Source of the DNA: Mugil cephalus
Lineage: Eukaryota > Chordata > Actinopteri > Mugiliformes > Mugilidae
DNA length: 64,000 nt
Direction of reading: 5' to 3'
NCBI RefSeq assembly: GCF_022458985.1
Contig: NC_061772.1
Span: forward strand, 4,947,501-5,011,500
Shown: in pieces, positions 45,243 to 59,125 of the stretch
Position numbering within the stretch: position 1 is the stretch's first letter
Layout: each line of letters begins with the position of its first letter
Notes under the pieces: generated by a model
The model's input: only the letters and a program-made list of their open reading frames with translations
Database searches by the model: none
Told to the model about the DNA's origin: nothing
Position numbers and translations under genes: made by a program

Positions 45243-48200
45243 CTGCAAAGGAAGGAATACATTTGAATGTGAAGAAATAAAAAAAAGAATGCATGTGAAT
45301 GCACAAATTAATAGCTTTGGAGACTATATTTGATACTATAATATTTGATTTAATCATATTTGATTATATTATATTTGACATATTTAATACTAATACTAAT
45401 TGTTACGTTTTTTGTTTTTGTTTTTTTTGTCCATTTAGAGTTTTATTCTAGAAACGCATTTCACAAAAGTGGAAGCAAGGTGACAATAGACTGATGATGT
45501 TGTGTAATATGAAGAAAAAAGCAATGGTGTGAAAACTTCATGGATATTTGCATTAAATGGTGATATGGCACTAATGCGGTTGAGTCTGAAAAGACCATCC
45601 GAGAAATCTCTCAGAAATAAAGGCTGCATTGGTAAACACTCCCACAATTTAAGAATGCTGTGTTGCCATAAAATGAAATAAAATCTCCATGAAGAATTTA
45701 GGGTTTTCATCATTTATGTGAATATCTAAATTATAGGAATCGGCTGAAACAACAATATTAAATAACCATGATCTCTGGCCCACACTAGGTACTTCATCAA
45801 CATCTGTTGTAGAAATCGCTGCATGGTTTCAGAAACACTTCCAACAGACAACTGTCAGTGAACACTGGGTCCAGACACCTTTACAATGGACTGAAGCAAC
45901 TGTCCTGTGGTCTAACACATCAAGATTTTAAATTCTTAGTGGAAATGGTGAATGCCACATTCTCTTAAACCGTGGCTTACACATCAGTATACAGTACATG
46001 TGATACACAGCTGGCACCTGACCTGAAGCATAAAGTGTAGTCTGTAAAACATGTTGGAGGCAGTGTGATGGCATGAATATTTATAGCATTTATTAGCATT
46101 TATTTGAAAGTGACCTAAGGAGTGTTGGATTGTGACTGTGAATGAATTCTGAATTATATAAATATACTTAATACTGTCTGCTCAGTTTCAGCCAAAGAAA
46201 ACAAATATTTGGACTTTGTAGTACAATCAGCGATGGTAAAGGTAAAGAAGACAAATACTCTGCAGTGGCTGAGTCAGTCGCCTGATCTCAGCCTGATGAA
46301 GCATTCCTTTCAAGGTTGAGAATCACACCACTAATAATAGCTGTAGGAAAGGCTTTATCTGCACTTTAAGGCTATATTCTTTATATTACTATAGCTTCTG
46401 TATATCTTGAACATAATTTGGTAATTAACAAGAACATATTGAACAAACCAGAATTTTGTTTTTTTTATATTTTGGATTTTTCCAAGGACCTTTGGTCAGC
46501 TGTGCACACTCTTGGCATTCTTTCATTCAGCTTCATGCGGTCAACTGGAATTGTTTTCAATGAACAGGTGAACCTGGTCAAGCACGAATTTCTGGATTTC
46601 TTTTATTTATTTTGTCTAATGTGTTTGACACCATCAGATGTAGGGCTGGTACACAGTCATTTACAGTAAACAGCCCTCCTTGATTGTAATTCGTGTCCAT
46701 ATAATGCTCTAATATTTGCAAATAGATAGATAGAAAAATGCATACATACCATCCATGCCTGTTTTATGCAAATGCATGTCATTACTGCCTCAATCCAAAA
46801 CACTGACAAATTATCTCCTGAATTAGCCACCCCTGCAGGTATTGCTGTGAGTTTGTGTCAGCACGTTTTCAAGCTGACAGTGCCACTCAGACTCATTTCC
46901 TAATCAGTTTCTGCAAGTTTTTCTACTTGCTTTCTTCTCTTTTGCGATTTATTTTATTTTAATAAACATGTGCGTTCTTCGATGGCTGTTTACCTTGGCC
47001 AAAGATAGTCAGCCAGAGGCCAAGGTTGTTGTTGCTGCTGGGCCTTTTCATTCAGGTTTTTCACTTTGCAAACACATCCTAGCCTGCAACACACCGGACA
47101 AAGGTTGATGAACTGGTCAACCGTTTGAATGAACGGCTGAGTGGCATGCAGTGTTTTCTCAACATGGAAGCTGATTAACAACATATGGAAAGAAGAGGAA
47201 ACCTTAGTTCAACAGTAGCCAATGAAACCAGTGTTGTAATAATCAGCGTATGCCCATTTTGGAGAAAAGTTGTGTTTTGTGCATATTTTTATAGACATTA
47301 TTTTATTTTATTTTTTATTTATTTTTTATTTTTTTTGCAAATTTTGAAAGATGAAATTCATTTAGATTAGTAACACTGTGTCATCTTTTCTTATAGGTTT
47401 AGATGTGGCTTGTACAACGAGTATCTAATCTGGATTGGTATTCAGTTTACCAATTGCAATTGTAAGAAGTGCTTAAAGACTACATGGGTCGTATGCTTAT
47501 AGAAAGAGATTAACATTTTTTATGTTTTTTTTAAAACATTTTTTTATAGTTTATGTTCAACTACTCACAATGTACATGGGGATAGTGGAAAAATGTGCTT
47601 GTGTAATACGCAAAAAATCTAAATACTAAATAAACTGTATTACAGTAATATTCATTTTTAAAACATCTACATTCCCTGATATAAAGAGAGGCATATGACA
47701 GATTGCTGAGCAAGTATAGACTTGTCTTCAGGATGATCTTGTGGTAACTTGTCTCATTACGGTCCTGTTGCCTTAGGTACCACAAAAAAAAAAAAGCATC
47801 ATGAACCAACGTCACAGACACGGACAGACAACAACCAATTAATGTGGCTGGAAAGCTTCCAACCAGCAGAAATGTTGATTGGCTTGTCAAAAACCCCTGC
47901 AAACTTTGTCATCTCACTGGGTAACTAAGACAACTCTACCTGAAAATTACATTTGCGTGGCTGCGCTGGCGAAACAGGTGCCGAGGCTGCAGAAATGTGA
48001 TTGGCTAAAAGGTGAGGAGACAAGCGCTATACTAGGTAATTTCTTTGGCGATTCTCTCATCTTTTTAAATGTGTTCACAAAGCTATTTTGTTGTTCCATG
48101 GTCCGTGCTTTGGGAGTTGATTTTGTGAAATGTGTTTTTTTCAAAACCTTTTCCTGCTTGTTTTCGCATCGAGCAGCAAAGGTCACATTGCAGTTCAAGT

Positions 48201-48955
48201 TTGTACCCTGTTGTCCATTAAGTTGGAATAATTTTCTTTTCAGATACATCCTATTTATACACACCACGGATGTGTTTAGAAGAAACTTACCAACACAGAG
48301 TTCTGTCTGTCAAGAATAAATCAAAATTATTGCATGAGAAGAGAAAAAAAAAATCATTTCATCTTTATTCGAAGTGTGATAATGCTTATACTTTATTTAC
48401 CCGCTCAATATCTAATGAACCTATCCACCCTAATTGTTGATCACTCTAATACCTGGGCACTTTTATCTTTAACCTCACTTGCCGGTAATTCCCTGGCATC
48501 TTATTTATCAACAGAATGCATATTAATATCATTTGCTTACCGATGAAAAGAGTCTGCCATCGCTTTCTATGCAGAGAAACCGTGCGGTCGCTACTCCCCT
48601 GATGGCAACACAGCCTGGCGCCACTGGACGGATCTCCAGAAGACCTACAGTTCAAATTTGAATCAAAATGAAAAATCCCAAGCAAGCCCACAGTCTGCAA
48701 CACGCATCTCAGTTCGCAGCCTGCCAACTCTGTTTGTGTTTTCAACTTACTGTATAGAGTCTGGTCAGCAGAGCCACGTATCTGTCCATCCACACTGATC
48801 ACTAGATGCACGCCGGACCTGGCTGCGTACAGGTGCCTGAGCCGGACCACTTGGTCCCAGCCGTGGTCGACGTGGGGGCCTCGGTCCGTTAGCGGCAAGC
48901 AAGTAACTCCAGCAGCAAAAAGCACATTGAAAACCGCAACGACGAGCAGCAGCAT
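44928..48955 (-). CDS. fgf21: fibroblast growth factor 21
   Basis: Three coding exons: 48751-48955, 48541-48644 and 44928-45242 (624 bases, 207 aa; human FGF21 is 209). FGF21 is a secreted endocrine FGF that signals through FGF receptors with beta-Klotho in metabolic control. A hydrophobic signal peptide (MLLLVVAVFNVLFAAGVTCL) precedes the beta-trefoil core: VRLRHLYAARSGVHLVISVD, GQIRGSADQTLYS, LLEIRPVAPGCVAIRG, FLCIESDGRLFSS, CTFREQILPDGYNSYISD. The cysteines in FLC and CTF occupy the FGF21 disulfide positions. The C-terminus is proline-poorer than in mammals but keeps a Ser-Pro-Ser-aromatic ending (SPSF). Exon 2 is the classic 104-base FGF exon. An in-frame TAA just upstream of the ATG fixes the start. 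Proximity to bax matches human FGF21/BAX linkage. FGF19 and FGF23 are less likely from length and synteny. Confidence 0.93.
45780..46325 (+). mobile_element. decayed Tc1/mariner-like relic in fgf21 intron 2
   Basis: Plus-strand pieces resemble a transposase: KTNTLQWLSQSPDLSLMKHS near 46250 matches the Q-S-P-D-L-N-P-I-E-H catalytic segment, and gttggaggcagtgtgatggc near 46050 matches the V-G-G-G-S-V-M-V/A strand. All frames are interrupted. Confidence 0.5.
48541..48644 (-). CDS. fgf21: fgf21 coding exon 2
   Basis: The 104-base exon typical of FGFs, after gaactgtag, reading (S)LLEIRPVAPGCVAIRGVA then TARFLCIESDGRLFSS, phase 0 at GTAAGC. Confidence 0.94.
48751..48955 (-). CDS. fgf21: fgf21 coding exon 1
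   Basis: ATG at 48955; the frame has a TAA four codons upstream region (ttTAActaatcATG), so this is the first usable start. It encodes the signal peptide and the first beta strands (HLYAARSGVHLVISVDGQIR) and ends with LYS split as A|GT at donor GTAAGT. Confidence 0.94.
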
Positions 48956-49037
48956 GATTAGTTAAATCCCCTGATGTGCTGCGTGGCTGCTTTTTGAAGT
49001 TGGCAGTAAAGTACGTCGGCCTCATCTTGACGCAGCC

Positions 49038-49044
49038 TTTTATA
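49038..49044 (-). promoter_or_regulatory. fgf21 TATA box
   Basis: TATAAAA on the minus strand, about 85 bases upstream of the start codon, giving an expected transcription start near 49010 and a leader of roughly 55 bases. Confidence 0.6.
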
Positions 49045-50112
49045 TCATGCGTCCTTATCAGCTGCAGATAATCCGCTTTCCGAGAACCAGACCACAACAC
49101 ACCCCTGCATGACATCCAACTGATTCGTTGCTCTACGTTGTCCCCTGGCGAGCCCCGACGCCAGCCCACAAAGCTCATTGACAGATCAGGCGAGACGCTG
49201 GTTGTAAATACCAGCAAACTCAGTGAGAATAAAATCATTACAGTGGGAATAAATTTCAGCATTCTATCAGTATAATTATTACTTTATAGTTTAACATTAG
49301 TATGTCTCTTTATTCTGAGGTGATCGATGAATAACCGAACTAGCTGATACAGCGGTACCTTTAGAAACATTTGTTTCCTGAGTATAGACCAAAATTGTGG
49401 AATAGCAAGGAATCTTAAATTCTTTGTCCTGGTATTTCATCCTAATAAAAGTAATTTCTCCTTTTATCGTGGCTGTCGCTTTTTGTTAGAACCAAGACGC
49501 AGAAATCAGAGGCGCAGAATAGAATTTCGCGCAAACTCGTGCGTGTTGCACCTGCCGATCCTTCCAGCGGGTGCTCCAATTACTCCTTATGTTGAAGCCA
49601 GCTCAAATTCACTTTTAAAATAAAACCCTCACAAATGCGCACAAAAACGTCCGTGTTAATTCAAAGTACATATGAGGAGACAGGACGCTATCAGTACTCA
49701 GCATTAGTTTACTGTACCGTAAGCATGCCACAAGAAAACATTAAATAGACTATTTCACATATCAAACAGGAAAATCTTGATTAAACCACACAATAGTTAC
49801 AAATTCCACACATAATATCCCTCAACATTTACTTCTTAGGGGTTACAGTGCATTATAAGCTGTAGTAGTTACCTAATGGCTGAAGAACAAACAATGTAGT
49901 AGTGTATAGATTTAGAAGTACTAAAGGTAACACCGTTTTCTTGTAGCTGCATTCAGATCTGGAGAGGTTATGCCTTCAAGCGTGCGGCTCACCGTCATGG
50001 CTTCTTATGTCAACATGTCTGTCCTGGTAGGCTCATATTGGTACACATGGGTCGAATGAGTTCCCAGTATAGCAGAGGAAGCTTCCACTTGTGCACAAGT
50101 CAATGTAGTCTG

Positions 50113-50174
50113 AAGGAAGGAAGGAAGGAAGGAAGGAAGGAAGGAAGGAAGGAAGGAAGGAAGGAAGGAAGGAA
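50113..50174 (+). repeat. (GGAA)n microsatellite, about 15 units
   Basis: A pure tetranucleotide tract about 1 kb upstream of the fgf21 promoter. GGAA repeats are known to bind ETS-family factors in some contexts; nothing in the sequence shows that here. The arginine/lysine/glutamate frames across it are artefacts. Confidence 0.95.
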
Positions 50175-52303
50175 ACATTTCTTGTCTCTAACCTATAGAG
50201 TCTTTGCGTCTTATATTGAAGACATTGCATAATTGCGTTACATAAAGTGCTACCAAATATGCACTGTCAAATTGCACATTTTTATTTGTGGACAGGGTAA
50301 AGTCTACAGATTGGTCTAAATCCAAGCGGAGCTGTGAGACTGGGTCACTCCACACTACAATAACAGAATCCTTTCCGTTCTTATCACATTCTGGCCTGTG
50401 CTTCCGCTGCTCTGCCTTTGATTTACATACGAGTTAACCTGTAATCAGAGCAAACACCACTATTCACCAAAATGCAATCTGAGGCCCAGATTCCAAATCC
50501 TTATCTTTGGATACGTTTTTACATTGCAAATTGATTCTCTTTGGGGGAAGATGGTGTAATGGCCCCTGTGTAACTAGATAGTTACGCAACTATATCTACA
50601 TATATGTATGTATATTCACTGAAAAGAAAGGCGCATAGACACATTTGATCAGATGTGAACCACCTGGAAATAGACATACATGCTGCACATTCATTATCAA
50701 CATTTCTGACCCAAAATGTCAGTTCAGCTTTTGTTTCTAGATGGTAGCCAACCATATCAATCAGGGGAGACTTCCTTTGAAGAGGACAATAAAGATTTTA
50801 TTGAATGCGTGCACAATGGAAAAATGTCTTTGGCAATTTTTGTGCCATTTTTGTATTTTCAAGAAAACTGTGCATGTGCAGCCTTTGTAACCAAAACTGT
50901 TTTCACTTATTTTGCCCGATTAGACTTTGTCTCCACACCATAAATATTTACAGTCCATCAGACAGACGTCTTACCTTACCTTACCTTTCTATTGCGCCTA
51001 TTGAGCTAGGTCAAGCTACACCTACATCGTAGACTCATCTTTACTCCAGACAGTTTGGTTTGTCACATTAACAAAAGCCCAGAAGGATGAATTATGGCTG
51101 CATTTGCCGTAGGAACGGTTTTGCTTTTACCCAAGATAGTTTAAAGTAAATTTTTTTAGCTGTCATAGGCACATTTTTATTGAGTCTTTTGGGTTGACTT
51201 TGACCTCATATACTGCTCTGTTTGTCAGCACAGTATGGAGCAGCTTTTTTTTTTCTGTACACAGCGCTTTGAAAAAAGTAGCCCAGCAGACAGGTAAAGT
51301 TGTCAATGCATGATATGGAATATCATGGAATTGCATACAAATGTTACATCTGTTCAGGCATGCCATGACAATTGATTTGAAACTTGATAATGGTTCGGGT
51401 ACCAAGAGCAGGGGTAGGTGGTCTCTGATGAAGATAACAAGGCTTCAAATGACACGTAAAAACCACAAAATGCTAAATGCCAATGAGATGCAGCATGACT
51501 TGGTGTGTTATGCATTGCACTGTTAGATTGTAAGTTGCTTGTTTGCCCTACCACAGCTTCGTGAAACCACGGTGGCCAAAAGCCTTTTGGGATATGTTAG
51601 TCAGATATTAACGTCATTAGTAAATGACAAATATGTGAGCATCAACAGAATAAAGTTATATAGATAAGAACAACTACTTTCTAATCACAGTGAGATTCCA
51701 TAACATAGAACAAACATTCAAAGCTGGATTTCTCTCTGTGGATTTAAGGTAATCTGTGTCTCCTTGTACTCTTTTGGTGATGTATTGCCATGATGCTGCT
51801 TATGTCTAATCTGTCGTGAAAGCCAGGTATGAAAGCCAATTGCATATGAGCTGACAGGCTAAATAGATACTGCCTCGCTGCACTGAACTACTGCTTTTTG
51901 AAGTTTAACTCAGGTAGTGATACTGCCAGTAACCAGTAGATGGCTGCCATTCATTAGTTTTGCACTTCAGATGCAATTGGAATTACTTTGAACAGCAAAG
52001 TGTTAAGTGACGCTTACAATGTGCAATAAGTTTAAAAAACAACAACAACAACAACACACAATGCAGGCACTGTACTTAATACACAACAAATTAAGTCACT
52101 GTAATAGGTTGTTTCTGTTTCATAAGAGGAAAATGTTACATGTTCATAACTAGTTTATTCTCCATAGGAAGCATGGCCGTCGCTCCTGTGATCCACAGGA
52201 ATGTCAAACTGCCTGTTGTAGCAATCATAAAAATGTCGTATCAGCAATACATCATAGACACAGTTTGACACTGACTGGACTGTAATCCCAGACACAGACC
52301 AAT

Positions 52304-52591
52304 CTACACTGATCAAGCAAAAGATTGTGATAAGTGTAGGTCTCCCTTGTTGCCTCCAAAATAGTTGTACCACATCAGAGAATGGACATGGGCCTTCTGA
52401 GGGTGTCCTGTGGTGTCTGGAAACAGGATGTTGTTAGTGGGGGTCTTTGGGTCCTATGGTTGAGGGGAGGGACCTCTGTGGATCATCCCACAGATACTTG
52501 ATCAGTTTGGGATCTAGTGAATTTGGAGGCCAGGTCAACTTGTTTTTGTTTTTTTTGTTTTGTTTGTTTTGTTTTTTGTTTTTGTTCCTAA

Positions 52592-52681
<90 letters not shown>

Positions 52682-52888
52682 AGGCTGCATCCTACTGGGG
52701 ATGGCTGCTTCGCACTCAACGAGTGTCATTACTATGGGGTGGGGGTGTCTGGTCTGGTCTAGGTGGGCGGTACATATCTAAGTAGCATCCACATGATCCG
52801 AACGTTTCCCAGCAGAATATTGCATTATCACAAGATGATCAATGTTATTCACTGTCAATGGTTTTAATGTTGTGGCTGATCGGTGTGC
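52304..52888 (+). mobile_element. internally deleted Tc1-like element around a (GT)n tract
   Basis: Left end ctacactgatcaagcaaaag and right end, reversed, cacaccgatcagccacaaca resemble the paired ends of a known fish Tc1-like family. The left part (gaatggacatgggccttctg, gatctagtgaatttggaggc) and right part (ggggatggctgctt, gggcggtacatatctaagta) are present, but the transposase between them is missing and a (GT)n tract (52594-52680) sits at the deletion point. A partial copy lies at 17095-17310. Confidence 0.65.
52594..52680 (+). repeat. (GT)n microsatellite
   Basis: About 43 GT units with one GC interruption near 52641, inside the deleted Tc1-like element. The valine/cysteine and threonine/histidine frames across it are artefacts. 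Confidence 0.95.
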
Positions 52889-52889
52889 A

Positions 52890-55800
52890 TTCTTTCTCAA
52901 GACATCATCCAGGAAGTTAAGGCTTGGTCACAAATGGCTCTTCCAAATGTTGGAAAAAGTTTTTGGCACACTGAATGTAAACATTACATCATGTGCAGTG
53001 CCATTGAGTACCTAAAAAATATACAAATATATATATTGGATTGGATAGGATTCTCAGAATATTGACTGAGATATTAACCTCAGATAACCAGTAAAACATA
53101 TGACTGCCACCCAGTCATGAGTGTTGACGGACAGACTGACTGCCATATTAATCTGCCCATTAGGAAAGCAAAGCAGCACAAACCATCTGGATACTGCAGA
53201 GGCAAATCAGGTGCTTAGTGGAGGCATTCAAATGTCCTCACAAGCAGTTTGAGAGAGCACCTGCCGTGAATCACACACAGCGATACATTAACCTTTCCTA
53301 TTTCTGTCTGTCCATTAAAACTTCACAAATTAGAGTTGTTGAGGTTGTGTCAGATTGTGTGTGTAGTTGGGGTGAGGGGGGGGTGTGATCTGTTAATCTG
53401 CCGGGAAATCTAACACAGTCTTCACGTCTTTCAGTTCTGAGAAATTTCAGCCCACAGTTGTGGGATTGAATTTAGGGTGGTGTGTGTAGCGTGGGTAGCT
53501 TTCAGACAACAGAGCGGAAGGACGATGCAGAATGAACCTTTAACGAATGAATGAAACAGAACCTAGGAGAAATCCATGGAAAGTTTTTGATGTTCCAAAT
53601 ATAAAACAAACTCTGTGTTCAGAGTAAGGATTAAAAATGTATCCAGTGATAGCAATCAACAGCAAGGACGAGCCAATTTAATTTATGGGAGGTCTAGGAT
53701 TCATTGTTTTGGGAGAATAACTGAGACGAGGGACGACAGTGTCCAACTCAGCTACTCTGACTTCGATGATTCTATTTAGATGTTGGTGCATAAACTTTCT
53801 GTTAAATGCATCCCAATAGTGCAGGACAGTACCTTAAGGTGTGAGATAAGATTTACATTTAAAATAGTGCAGACTGACTGTGACAATGACAAATTCTGGA
53901 AAATTCTCCATCTCCTTGGTTGGACATATCTGGATTAGCAGCAGTCAGGTGGTGGGGGACGTCAAGATTGTATGTATAGTACACTCCACGTACACAGTTA
54001 ATGTGTAACAAATAGCTCACATGCTTTGTCATTGTACAGTCAGACACTTAAACCTGGTAAACTCTCTTGTTTGGTCTCAGATTGCGTTGCTCTGTGATGT
54101 CCACATTTGTAACACTGGTGTAATACCTTGAAGACAGTTGTGTTTTAAACAAAAACACAACTTACAATCAAAGACAACCGTATGACAAAAATGCAGACAG
54201 TGAAATAATACAGGCGTCATGTTTTTTTTTTTGTTTTTTTAATCATTATTATTATTATTTTCAGTGTGCTCAGCACATACAGAGTTGCATTTTATTAAGC
54301 CCTGTATAAAACTACAGGACAACTGATAGATACACATTTGATACTGTCGTAAGACCACAGGACTCAGAATACAAGATAGTAGACAAGAGTATAATATCAC
54401 CACTGTCCCTTAACTGTCACCTCCAGGCAGCAGAGTTTGAAAATGTATATTAATGGTTTATACCTCATAGATTAGGGGGAAAAAAATCCAGTCATTTAAA
54501 TGAAGCACACCCAGGGTGTGAAATTCTCCACCCGCTGAAAAATTCTCCAATTTCCATTCAGCTTTCTGACAATGTTATCACTTTAAAGAATATTAATTCA
54601 AGCATATAGATCTGTGAGTTTTAACAAACATACAGAGATACAGATGACTCTGAAAAGATCAAGCCACGTGGATGTTCAATGGCACTGAAATAAAATATAA
54701 ACAGCACTGAAATAATAACACAGCTGAAAACAGTGTTTCTGTCCTCATACTAACCATTTACTAGTATTTGCAGGCACTGTTTCACCTGCAAAATATAGAA
54801 GTGCAAAACTGAAAACTGCAACCTATTCCAACTAAAATCAGTGGTTTTGTGGTGATAAGCAGCTCAAAGACCTAGAGGAAGCGTGAACTTTATTTTTTGT
54901 TATTGGGTCAACTGTTTAGCAGTAACATGAGATTAAATGGGGCAATTTGGTTGGTCTTGGCTAACGAATAAAGACTGTATCTTTAAATCCTCAATTCACA
55001 ACCCGTTTACAGCAGTCTGTCTGTGAGAGTCCATGTGTCAACCTGCAGGGAACCATTTGCTCCCTTTGGTGCAGAAGAAAGTGGGTTACACCAGTCTCAG
55101 GCTGTTGGCTTAGGAACTGTAGCTGGATAACCAAATGAGCAGGAGAGGTAGAGGGCTGGCTCTGGGTCAGTAACAGAGGACAGAAAGGTATTCCACAGTA
55201 AACATGATACCCACCATGCAAAACAGTGATACTAGAGAACACAAAGTCCAGGTGTGAGCACCAGCCCACCAGCTGCATGCATCACTGCTGACATATTAGA
55301 GGAGGGATTTAAACGGCCATGCTGTAACAGGAGATGTTCTTGCAGAACCAAAAAGACATTTTGAACATATTTTGATGTCCTGACATGAATTTCACAATGA
55401 ACCCACCGAGCTTGGATCAGTGTAATCACCCACGCTGGTTTACAAAAGTCAGGGTATAAAGCCACAACAAAAACTATTTGCATGATATTTGCCTGAGCTA
55501 GTGTATGTATTAAGTGTGCCTGAGATCTGTAGTGCATCATCACTTCTACTGAATGCACGTTGCCTGAACAGAGAAAACAACACAACTCAGACCCGAGCAG
55601 GAATCAGGTTGGCTACAATATGCGCCATCATACGCGGAATGTCGAAACAAAGATTTCAAACCTCTCAACTAAAAGACTGAATAAGAAAACAGAAGAGCAA
55701 ATGGAAACAGAACATCTAATACATGGCCATGCATGGCCTGTTTCAGATCTTTTTTTGCCAATGCTGTATTTTTAATTCCTAATGACTTCAATTCATTCCA

Positions 55801-56670
55801 TTTCGATTGCACCAAAAGGAGCAAGTCAAAACTACCCCGTGCCTTCAGACAGCTACTTGCGCCCATCTCTGTTGCTCTAAAACTGTTGCTTCCCCAGAAA
55901 GGAATACCAGCTCCTCATAGAGAGGTTATATTTACAAAATATATGAAAAATATAGGGTTACTGGCCCTAGCATATAGTAAAGTCCAACAGCTGTCTGTAA
56001 ATATTTCTCCCATGATTATCCCTTCTAAAAGTAAATCACAGGATAAAGATAGCCGGAATGTGACAAGGCGCAACTAGGACAACATGGCCACCAGAGCTCA
56101 GCTGCAGTCAACCACAGGGACTCAGAGAGACAAATGCAAGAAAGATGAGGCGTGGCAAAAATGGACAGTATACTGAGCAAGTGCAGGACAGCTACTGCTG
56201 CAGGAAGCCACCAAAATCTGAAAGAGGTGCTGGGTTAAAAAAGGTAAAATACAGAAAAAGCCTTGCCAGACCTGTATCAAAGTTTGTATTCTCAATGGAA
56301 ATGACTGCAGGGGAAAATACACTTAGCAGATGATAGTGATGTACAGAAAGAGAAGCAAAAACTGAAGATGTTTCTGAATGCAAAGACTATTAAATGAAAC
56401 ATTTTGTGTTTTAAGAAACTTATGTTTGTTTTCTGCTGAAAGTCAGATTGATTTTCAGGAGATTTTCAGATTGAAATCAGCCTAATGTCTGAGTGTTCAA
56501 TATAACGCTACAGTTAGTTTATCTAGGCTCCAATACACTTTGGAAACAAGGAAATAACTAGCCCTCAAATTTTCTGTAAGGACAAGAGAGTGGCCTCAAA
56601 CTTCTCGTCTAACACACTACAAATGGCCCTGTGGCTATTACAGCAGCTACCGCGACTGTTTGTCAAACTG
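52890..56670. other. intergenic region between fgf21 and the FGF4/6-like gene
   Basis: No exon, RNA gene or classifiable transposon was recognised. Frames of 60-117 codons occur on both strands without motifs. Short T-rich and ATT tracts lie near 54220-54260. The last part, up to 57561, may be the 3' untranslated region of the FGF4/6-like gene. Confidence 0.55.
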
Positions 56671-57561
56671 AGATAGGTTGCATTTTATTGCTTATTGCTT
56701 TTCATTCATAAGACTGTTATCCCTTCTTTCAAAAGTAACATAAATTTGCTTTTTTTAAAAAAGCAAAAATGACAAATTACCTTTTCAAGACAATTTTTGA
56801 CACAATAAAATATTGGACGCGTTCCAGTTCATGTCGTCCTTCTTCAAAACTAGCAAGCTCACTTTTTTTCTCTAACCTTCCAAATCAGGAACTGCTCACA
56901 TGAGCAACAGTCTAATATCTCCGGCCAAGGCTAAGGTTCTTCTGTTTAATTTCAGCTCCATGACCTCGTCTCTAAACCGCCAACGTCCCCACTTATACAA
57001 TGACAAAGAAGATTCTTCCATTAGCCAACTTATAGATCTGACTGAGATTTATGGCAGAATAGTTCAAAGTTCAACCCCACCCAATCCTCAGCTGATGTAT
57101 AAAAAGCCCTGGTCCAACTGTGCTCTCTCTGCCTCTCTTTCTAGTAAGATGATACTGTTTCAATTAAGACCCGGTGCCACACAAAGTTACTGACGCACTG
57201 GGCAATCAGTGCCACTTCTTACACCAAAACCACTCATACTTCCATTCTTTTCCTTTTTTTGTGTGTGTGGCTCAGAAATGTCCTTTTCACATACCTTAAA
57301 ATAATCTTCACATCTGTGCAGCAATAACCAATATTGACAAACAGGATTTCATTCAGTAGCAGCAAATATCTGATAAATTATAAAATGAATAAAATACAAA
57401 ACAGTTGTTACACATAAATAAAAAAAAATCTATATGTACATAGTAAAAGATCAAATACGATACACTTGCATAAAGTCTGAAGTGAAAGTGCATCACGGTT
57501 CGGAACCTCCCATCCCCTTTTCTCTGTCTTCATATTGAAGTGAAGTCTATTTTTCTTGCCA

Positions 57562-57738
57562 CTAGATTCTTGGCAAGAAATGTGTCACTGTCATGGCGGG
57601 TGACACTCGGTTTCCTCTTTTTGTTTTACCATTCTTACTCAGGCCGATGAACATCCTCGGGTAGGCCACTGACTCATAGGCATTGTAGTTGTTGGCAAGA
57701 AGCTTCTCTCTGAACTTACACTCATTGTTGTAGTGTAG
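57562..57738 (-). CDS. FGF4/6-like coding exon 3
   Basis: After tctttcag, reads [20 protein letters not shown], then [20 protein letters not shown] and [18 protein letters not shown] with the stop at 57562-57564. The end matches the family almost residue for residue. Confidence 0.96.
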   Translation of the reverse strand, partial: LHYNNECKFREKLLANNYNAYESVAYPRMFIGLSKNGKTKRGNRVSPAMTVTHFLPRI

Positions 57739-59094
57739 CTGAAAGAAAGAAGAGATTATTTTAAAATGATTGTCTGAAGACAGAGACAAAACAAAATTGC
57801 CGGGACATTTCTGAAGGCGTATTTCAAGGCTGTATTGTTTGTTGTGATCATTATCAACAATTGCTTTATTTCTGATTGCAAGGTTATTATTGTGTAGTAG
57901 CTGCTCCAGCTAGTCTTACAAAAATTTTATTGTGAAATGATGAATGGTGTGCGTGAGGCAGGGCTCAAGACATCAGACCAGAATGAATGTAGTTATTAGG
58001 TCATCTTTGTTGTGTCATATTCTTTTAGACACAGGAAGTTTTGACTCATACTTAGGTCTGGGTTCCACTAAGTTTATGAATCCATCTCTAAATCTCAGTC
58101 TTAAGCTAGTCAAACTAATGTCAGACTTAAGCTTGTTGCACTATTAAAATACATTCCTTCAAATTAAGACCTATAGTAAAATACAGTCCCCTGCTCATTC
58201 ACTCCACTTAGATTTTTCGGATAGTTTTCAGGAAGTTGTTTTAGTTTTGTGCTGAGGACGAGACGGTGACGTATGTGAAGTATACACTCACAGATCCGTA
58301 TAGCTTTCCCCGTCGGTTCATGGCCACAAAGAGTCCGCTGCGAATCCCCAGCAGAGTCACCACACCTCTCTCCACCGGAGAGATCTGCAGGAGACCTTCA
58401 GGGAAAACAACACACACATACTAAAAAATACTGGTGTGATGGAGAAATGCAAACCTGCTGCTCTAAGACGTGTGCGTGACAAGCTCATTGTAAAGTTAAA
58501 GAAGTCACCTGTGTGTGTGTTCACTGTCTTTGTGCCGAATGCCCATATTGTTTTCGCCAAGGTGGGGAGTATGTTAGCAAATTCATACCATAAATTTTTT
58601 TTTTTTTTTGTCAGTATAGGTAAGAAAGGTTTTGAACTACATACACTCAAATCTTTTAGTACATTTAGAGTAAGGACCAAAATGCCAGATGGATCCCTTC
58701 TATCATAACCAAGCCCTTAAACTGAGCTGGGTTGATATTTGGGTTTTTACAGTGACCAATGAGATTATTGTGATTACCTACATACTACTGATTATGACAC
58801 AATTAACAAAATCTGGCAGCTAGACTTTGGATAAATCACGCAGAACACAAAGAGGAACTACATCAGCAGTGGTTCAGTGGTTTCTCACTCAGCCATGACA
58901 ACCTGTTGACTGTACTTCCTCGCACTTTCTGTCAAATGTGCAACAATGACATAAATCCTTCAAGAAGATTTTCTGTGTGTATTACTGAATTGTTGCGTGT
59001 TGTCGAAGTTAGTATAAAGGCAGCGAAAAACCAACATAAAGTTGCAAAACAACAACTCGAAGTTCCCCTAGAACGACTTTCAATTTCCCAACTC

Positions 59095-59125
<31 letters not shown>

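Noticed and set aside
48765..49262. 165-codon minus-strand frame with a signal-peptide-like start (MLKFIPTVMILFSLSLLV) overlapping fgf21 exon 1
   Set aside because: It overlaps fgf21 exon 1 in another frame, runs through the TATA box and leader, and shows no family similarity.
50033..50232. Lys-Glu-Gly-Arg and Leu-Pro-Ser-Phe repeat peptides on the two strands
   Set aside because: Translations of the (GGAA)n tract; no start or splice context and no family.
52447..52785. 112-codon cysteine/valine-rich open frame
   Set aside because: Produced by the (GT)n microsatellite inside a deleted transposon.
55232..56333. Several open frames of 60-117 codons on both strands
   Set aside because: No family similarity, no consistent frame across splice sites, composition like the surrounding intergenic DNA.
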